From assembly GCA_943354505.1 (NCBI GenBank), contig CALRCE010000011.1, positions 1-33,167 on the forward strand: a stretch of 33,167 nucleotides of DNA. The letters are read 5' to 3'. The notes under the pieces were generated by a model. It worked only from the letters and a program-made list of their open reading frames with translations. It ran no database searches and had not been told where the DNA came from. Position numbers and translations under genes: made by a program. Positions 30,199 through 33,167 of the stretch are shown here, piece after piece. The stretch's first letter is position 1, and each line of letters starts with the position of its first letter. Origin of the DNA: Candidatus Peribacteria bacterium (GTDB taxonomy: Bacteria > Patescibacteriota > Gracilibacteria > UBA1369 > 2-02-FULL-48-14).

Positions 30199-30962
30199 CG
30201 AAGGTAAAAACGCCGGAGCAAATCAAAGCCATGCGGGAAAGTTGCCGCATTTTAGGTTTGATTCTCAAAGAGTTGGAAGAGATGACAGTGCCGGGAATCA
30301 CCACCATGGATCTGGAACGTCGCGCGGCCGAACTCTGTGAAAAATACAAAGTCCGCCCCGCCTTCAAAGGCTTCCACGGCTACCCTTACATTTTGTGCAC
30401 CTCCGTGAACGATGAAGTCGTCCACACCTTCCCCAATGAAATTCCTTTGGAAGAAGGCGACATCCTTTCCATCGATGGCGGCGTTGTGGTGCAAGGCATG
30501 GTCAGCGACTCGGCCGTGGCCGTGGTCGTGGGAGGAAAGACCAGCGACGTCGCTCAAGGCCTCGTGGACACTTGCATCAAAGCCATGTGGGCCGGCATTC
30601 GCCAGGTCAAAGATGGCTGCCACATCGGAGACATCGGCCACGCGGTTCAAACCGTGGTGGAAGGAGCCGGCTATACTGTGATCCCCGACCTCACTGGGCA
30701 TGGCATCGGTGAAGAAATGCACGAACAACCCTACATCACCAACTACGGAGAACCTGGCAAAGGCTTCCAACTCAAAGCCGGCATGACCATCGCCATCGAA
30801 CCCATCATTTGCGTGGGCAAACCCGAGATCGAAACCCTGGACGACGACTGGACCATCGTGACCGTGGACGGCAGCCTCTCTATGCAACACGAACACACGG
30901 TACTCGTGACCAAAACCGGTTACGAAGTCCTGAGCTTGAGACCGGGTGAGAAGATGCTGTAA
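30195..30962 (+). CDS. map: Type I methionine aminopeptidase
   Basis: This metallopeptidase removes the N-terminal Met from nascent proteins. The five metal ligands can be assigned to the Asp in LSIDGG, the Asp in MVSDSA, the His in TGHGIGEEMHE, the Glu in IAIEPI and the Glu in QHEHTVL. The substrate-gating histidine region GFHGYPY is also present. The track start 30189 gives two extra residues; I prefer ATG 30195 because it overlaps the adk TGA as ATGA. In many bacteria infA, rpmJ, rpsM and the alpha operon follow; here a lipoprotein gene does. Confidence 0.96.
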   Translation: MTKVKTPEQIKAMRESCRILGLILKELEEMTVPGITTMDLERRAAELCEKYKVRPAFKGFHGYPYILCTSVNDEVVHTFPNEIPLEEGDILSIDGGVVVQGMVSDSAVAVVVGGKTSDVAQGLVDTCIKAMWAGIRQVKDGCHIGDIGHAVQTVVEGAGYTVIPDLTGHGIGEEMHEQPYITNYGEPGKGFQLKAGMTIAIEPIICVGKPEIETLDDDWTIVTVDGSLSMQHEHTVLVTKTGYEVLSLRPGEKML

Positions 30963-30985
30963 GCTGCAAGCACTTCACACTTTTT

Positions 30986-31609
30986 ATGAAAAAATCACTT
31001 CTCATTCTCAGTCTCGCTCTTTTGCTGAACGGCTGCACCTACAGCGTGGATCACGTCACCGAAGAACCCACCACAACTTTTGACAACACCGCGTGGATTG
31101 CCATGACCATTGCAAGCGCCGCAAAAGACGGCCTTGCAGTCACCGAGTGGGACACTCCTGTTCCTTGCCAAGAAGGAGTAGCTGCCTCGTCCCTCACCGA
31201 CGTACACCCTGAACAAATCACGCGCTGCTTTTCCATAACAGACCTCACGGTTGCTTTTGTGACTCAACCCAATTCCTGGAATGCCCTAACCGAAACCCGA
31301 GCCTGGGAAGCCGAAGGCAACACTGCTTGGAGCGGCCTCCTCGCTAAACCCATCAAAGGGGAATGGGAAGTGCTCTACAAAATCCCAGACGAAGATTTCA
31401 ACCCAGTGAACCTCATTTTAGAAGGGGATCAATTGATCTTAGATGCCGCCGACGACTCCGGAGCCGGCAGTGGCGAAGGCACTTTGCAACGTTACGTCTA
31501 CCCTGTTGCAGGAGTTGTAGATGAACTCGTGAACTCCTGGCAAAAACTCAAATGCACCGGCTACTACGTACCTGAGACGTACAAGTACGAAGCATTTTCG
31601 TGCATGTAG
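30986..31609 (+). CDS. Putative lipoprotein (207 aa)
   Basis: The signal peptide MKKSLLILSLALLLNGC has a lipobox LNGC, with the lipidated Cys at residue 17. The mature region has several cysteines (PVPCQEG, ITRCFSI, KLKCTGY, AFSCM) that could form disulfides, and a strand-rich look (EWEVLYKIPDEDFNPVNLILEGDQLIL). No family is recognised. It lies 23 nt after map and may share its transcript. It converges with the TrmB gene, the stops being only 4 nt apart, and the shared region contains the palindrome TAGGCGCCTA followed by a T-rich tract. Confidence 0.78.
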   Translation: MKKSLLILSLALLLNGCTYSVDHVTEEPTTTFDNTAWIAMTIASAAKDGLAVTEWDTPVPCQEGVAASSLTDVHPEQITRCFSITDLTVAFVTQPNSWNALTETRAWEAEGNTAWSGLLAKPIKGEWEVLYKIPDEDFNPVNLILEGDQLILDAADDSGAGSGEGTLQRYVYPVAGVVDELVNSWQKLKCTGYYVPETYKYEAFSCM

Positions 31610-31613
31610 GCGC

Positions 31614-32402
31614 CTAAACCTTCTTCTTTTTTTTCTTTGAAGGCTCTTCAACCTGGTATTTTTCTGCAGCCTCCCAGGCAAGCTCGAAAACCTGCTTGAA
31701 CAAATGGGTGATTTCTTTGCTTTCAATGATGATGCCCAGTTTCTCCTTCCAATCGGCAATCATGATTTTGTCGTCAAAAAAGTTCACTTCAGGAGTGAAG
31801 TCCAACTTTGATTTGGGAATGATTCGACTCGTTCTCAAATGCAAAGCATCTTTTTCGTGCAAATCACGATCCACTGGTGTGTCCATCAAGATTCCTCGAA
31901 TCGGGATCTTCTTCTCAGCACGGCGTTCGTAATACCGCGGGAAATACCAACCCAAAATATCTTGATTGACCTCGGCATTCGCAAAAGCACGGATTTCTTC
32001 TTTGGAAGTGAGCGTTTCTTCGTACACACGAACCAGTCCTTCTTCCCCCTCATAAAAGTACACGCGCGGTCGATCCGACAAAGCGTGATAATGAGTCGTC
32101 AATTCAGGCAATATGCTCTTTGCCTCGTGAGAAAGCCTTAAGAAGCGATCCGCCTCCTCTTTGAGATAAGTGATAAGCTTCTCGGGCGGCTGCGCACGGT
32201 AACTGCGAAAGCCTTTATGCTCAGAAGAAACCAAAAGCCCCCGCTGCACTAAACTTTCCAAAATATCGTAGGACGTGGTCCGGTTGATGCCCGCTTTCTT
32301 TGCGAGCGTCGAAACCGGTGAGGCCTCCCCCATTTCTAAACTGACCAAATACAGTGCCGCCTCCTTAGAATTGAGTCCGAGTTTTTGCAATTGTTCCATC
32401 AT
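31614..32402 (-). CDS. TrmB-family transcriptional regulator
   Basis: The track ORF starts at 32555, but the domain begins at MMEQLQKLGLNSKEAALYLVSL, and a strong promoter lies upstream of that, so I place the start at ATG 32402 (262 aa; ATG 32399 is equally possible). The N-terminal winged helix (KEAALYLVSLEMGEASPVSTLAKKAGINRTTSYDILESLVQRGLL) is typical of TrmB regulators. The C-terminal half has the effector-type domain (FYEGEEGLVRVYEETLTSKEEIRAFANAEV, then DDKIMIADWKEKLGIIIES). The tail is a run of lysines. Such regulators often sense sugars. The divergent neighbour is a candidate target. Confidence 0.85.
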   Translation of the reverse strand: MMEQLQKLGLNSKEAALYLVSLEMGEASPVSTLAKKAGINRTTSYDILESLVQRGLLVSSEHKGFRSYRAQPPEKLITYLKEEADRFLRLSHEAKSILPELTTHYHALSDRPRVYFYEGEEGLVRVYEETLTSKEEIRAFANAEVNQDILGWYFPRYYERRAEKKIPIRGILMDTPVDRDLHEKDALHLRTSRIIPKSKLDFTPEVNFFDDKIMIADWKEKLGIIIESKEITHLFKQVFELAWEAAEKYQVEEPSKKKKKKV

Positions 32403-32428
32403 AGAACTGTGTGGGAAAATTTCGTCAG

Positions 32429-32438
32429 AATTGCAATT
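32429..32438. promoter_or_regulatory. Palindrome at the TrmB-gene transcription start, possible operator
   Basis: AATTGCAATT is a perfect 10-bp inverted repeat directly downstream of the minus-strand -10 box, covering the expected transcription start. This is a typical place for an autorepressor site. It is short and A/T-rich, so chance is possible. Confidence 0.4.
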
Positions 32439-32467
32439 AGTATACATTTGCAGATTAAAAAGATCAA
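32439..32467 (-). promoter_or_regulatory. Predicted promoter of the TrmB-family gene
   Basis: Minus strand: -35 TTGATC, 17-nt spacer, -10 TATACT, giving a leader of about 30 nt before ATG 32402. Its presence inside the long track ORF supports the shorter start. Confidence 0.65.
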
Positions 32468-32496
32468 GTATTATGTGGACATTCTGCGACAGACGG

Positions 32497-32525
32497 TTGA
32501 CGTAAAACACAATATATGTTAATTT
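32497..32525 (+). promoter_or_regulatory. Weak predicted promoter of the divergent partial gene
   Basis: -35 TTGACG, 17-nt spacer, -10-like TAATTT, followed by a short leader to ATG 32546. The -10 match is poor. Confidence 0.35.
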
Positions 32526-32545
32526 ACGCTCCATTAATTCGCCCC

Positions 32546-33167
32546 ATGAATGCACTCAAAGACAGCCTAAGGTCACAATTGGAAGGCACCCGTCGCATGA
32601 AAGAAGACGGAAAAAGCGAGAAGCTTGAGCCAGACCTGGTTCAAACGATTCTCGAAGCAATAAATGACGAAAGACTGGAACGTCTTCAAGCGCTAGAAAA
32701 TCCGCTCTGCGTTGGACCCACAACAAACGACGAAATTTTATTCGTAGATGAAAAAAAACGCGACCTTTACCGAAGGGAGGATCCTACGAAAACAAGTGGC
32801 GAATATGTTCAAGTACGAGAACAAGCTTTAAACGAAGGGGTTCGTCTCCTCACACCAATAGAAGCACGACTCATAGAACGGGCAACTCAAGAAGATTTCA
32901 CACCTTACAGTTTTAGCTTTGCGACCTCCCTACTCGAAAGTGAAGGGTACAAATTCGTTTTCTCCACCCACCCCACTTGGGAGTACGACGGAGGTCACTT
33001 TGTAGTGGCAAACGCCGGAGGATCCCATATCCAGTTTCGAGACATGGACTATGGAGCATGGACAAGACGAGGAGTCTCTTTGCCAATTGAGCTGCCCGAA
33101 AAAAAGCGCCAAGAGCCTGAGGGGACCTGCATTCAGATTGAAAGTATCCTTGAGGGGTATAAACGCC
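32546..33167 (+). CDS. Hypothetical protein, 3' partial (at least 207 aa, absent from the ORF track)
   Basis: The frame from ATG 32546 is open to the window edge, so the track, which requires a stop, omits it. The translation begins MNALKDSLRSQLEGTRRMKEDGK and continues with a helical charged region, then FTPYSFSFATSLLESEGYKFVFSTHPTWEYDGGHFVVANAGGSHIQFRDMDYGAWTRRG. I recognise no family. No signal peptide or membrane segment is seen. It is divergent from the TrmB-family regulator, with about 140 nt between the starts, and may be under its control. Confidence 0.65.
   Translation, partial: MNALKDSLRSQLEGTRRMKEDGKSEKLEPDLVQTILEAINDERLERLQALENPLCVGPTTNDEILFVDEKKRDLYRREDPTKTSGEYVQVREQALNEGVRLLTPIEARLIERATQEDFTPYSFSFATSLLESEGYKFVFSTHPTWEYDGGHFVVANAGGSHIQFRDMDYGAWTRRGVSLPIELPEKKRQEPEGTCIQIESILEGYKR

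Noticed and set aside
30252-30896. 214-aa antisense ORF over map
   Set aside because: Shadow of a strongly biased gene; the His/Asp/Phe-rich translation has no family features.
32403-32555. 51-residue N-terminal extension of the TrmB-family ORF
   Set aside because: It contains the gene's own promoter and does not look like part of the winged-helix domain.
1-33167. CRISPR array, insertion sequence, integrase or prophage
   Set aside because: No regularly spaced repeats, transposase, recombinase or phage structural genes are visible. The only repeat family is the post-stop hairpin.
1-33167. UGA recoded as glycine, as in some Gracilibacteria and Absconditabacteria
   Set aside because: Several genes end at UGA within ATGA overlaps (at 10801, 13352, 14181 and 30196), and core genes contain no in-frame UGA, so UGA acts as a stop here.

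Overview
This 33 kb window is a bacterial chromosomal segment dominated by the transcription and translation core. It runs from the 3' end of rpoC, through the str genes (rpsL, rpsG, fusA, tuf) and rpsJ, to an S10/spc ribosomal-protein run (rplC to rplO), secY, adk and map. UGA behaves as a stop: several genes end in TGA inside ATGA overlaps. Features pointing to a Candidate Phyla Radiation (Patescibacteria) bacterium are the missing rpmD (L30) between rpsE and rplO, the many small orphan membrane and lipoproteins, the TrmB-type regulator, and an almost complete absence of Shine-Dalgarno motifs. A Peregrinibacteria/Gracilibacteria-like lineage would fit, but this is inference; there is no 16S rRNA gene here.

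Layout. 1-2.9 kb: rpoC 3' part and a bidirectional terminator. 3-5.2 kb: an orphan minus-strand gene, a candidate small RNA, an odd tRNA gene, a VOC protein and an orphan with an HxD...H...R pattern. 5.3-12.6 kb: rpsL-rpsG, fusA and tuf, each with its own promoter and separated by orphan genes. 12.7-16.3 kb: seven tightly packed or overlapping accessory genes (membrane protein, lipoprotein, SRPBCC, DUF1801-like, methyltransferase, HAD hydrolase, UbiA prenyltransferase). 16.4-18.2 kb: an anchored, lysozyme-fold-like protein. 18.2-31 kb: rpsJ behind a structured leader with an intrinsic terminator, an orphan membrane gene, then rplC-D-W-B, rpsS, rplV, rpsC, rplP, rpmC, rpsQ, rplN-X-E, rpsN, rpsH, rplF-R, rpsE, rplO, secY, adk, map on one strand. 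31-33.2 kb: a lipoprotein, a convergent TrmB regulator and a divergent partial gene.

The most interesting signals are in the RNA. (1) The rpsJ leader has a terminator hairpin whose 5' arm can instead pair with an upstream segment, the classic layout of transcription attenuation. (2) A near-identical 30-nt hairpin follows rpoC, tuf and rpsN, with a compensatory base-pair change between copies; four unrelated hairpins (after rpsJ, rplN, rplF and secY) start at the same offset, the third base after the stop codon. (3) Translation starts are AU-rich without Shine-Dalgarno, and several -10 boxes lie 6-7 nt from ATG, suggesting leaderless mRNAs. (4) The only tRNA gene has a 9-nt anticodon loop and a G3-U70 pair.
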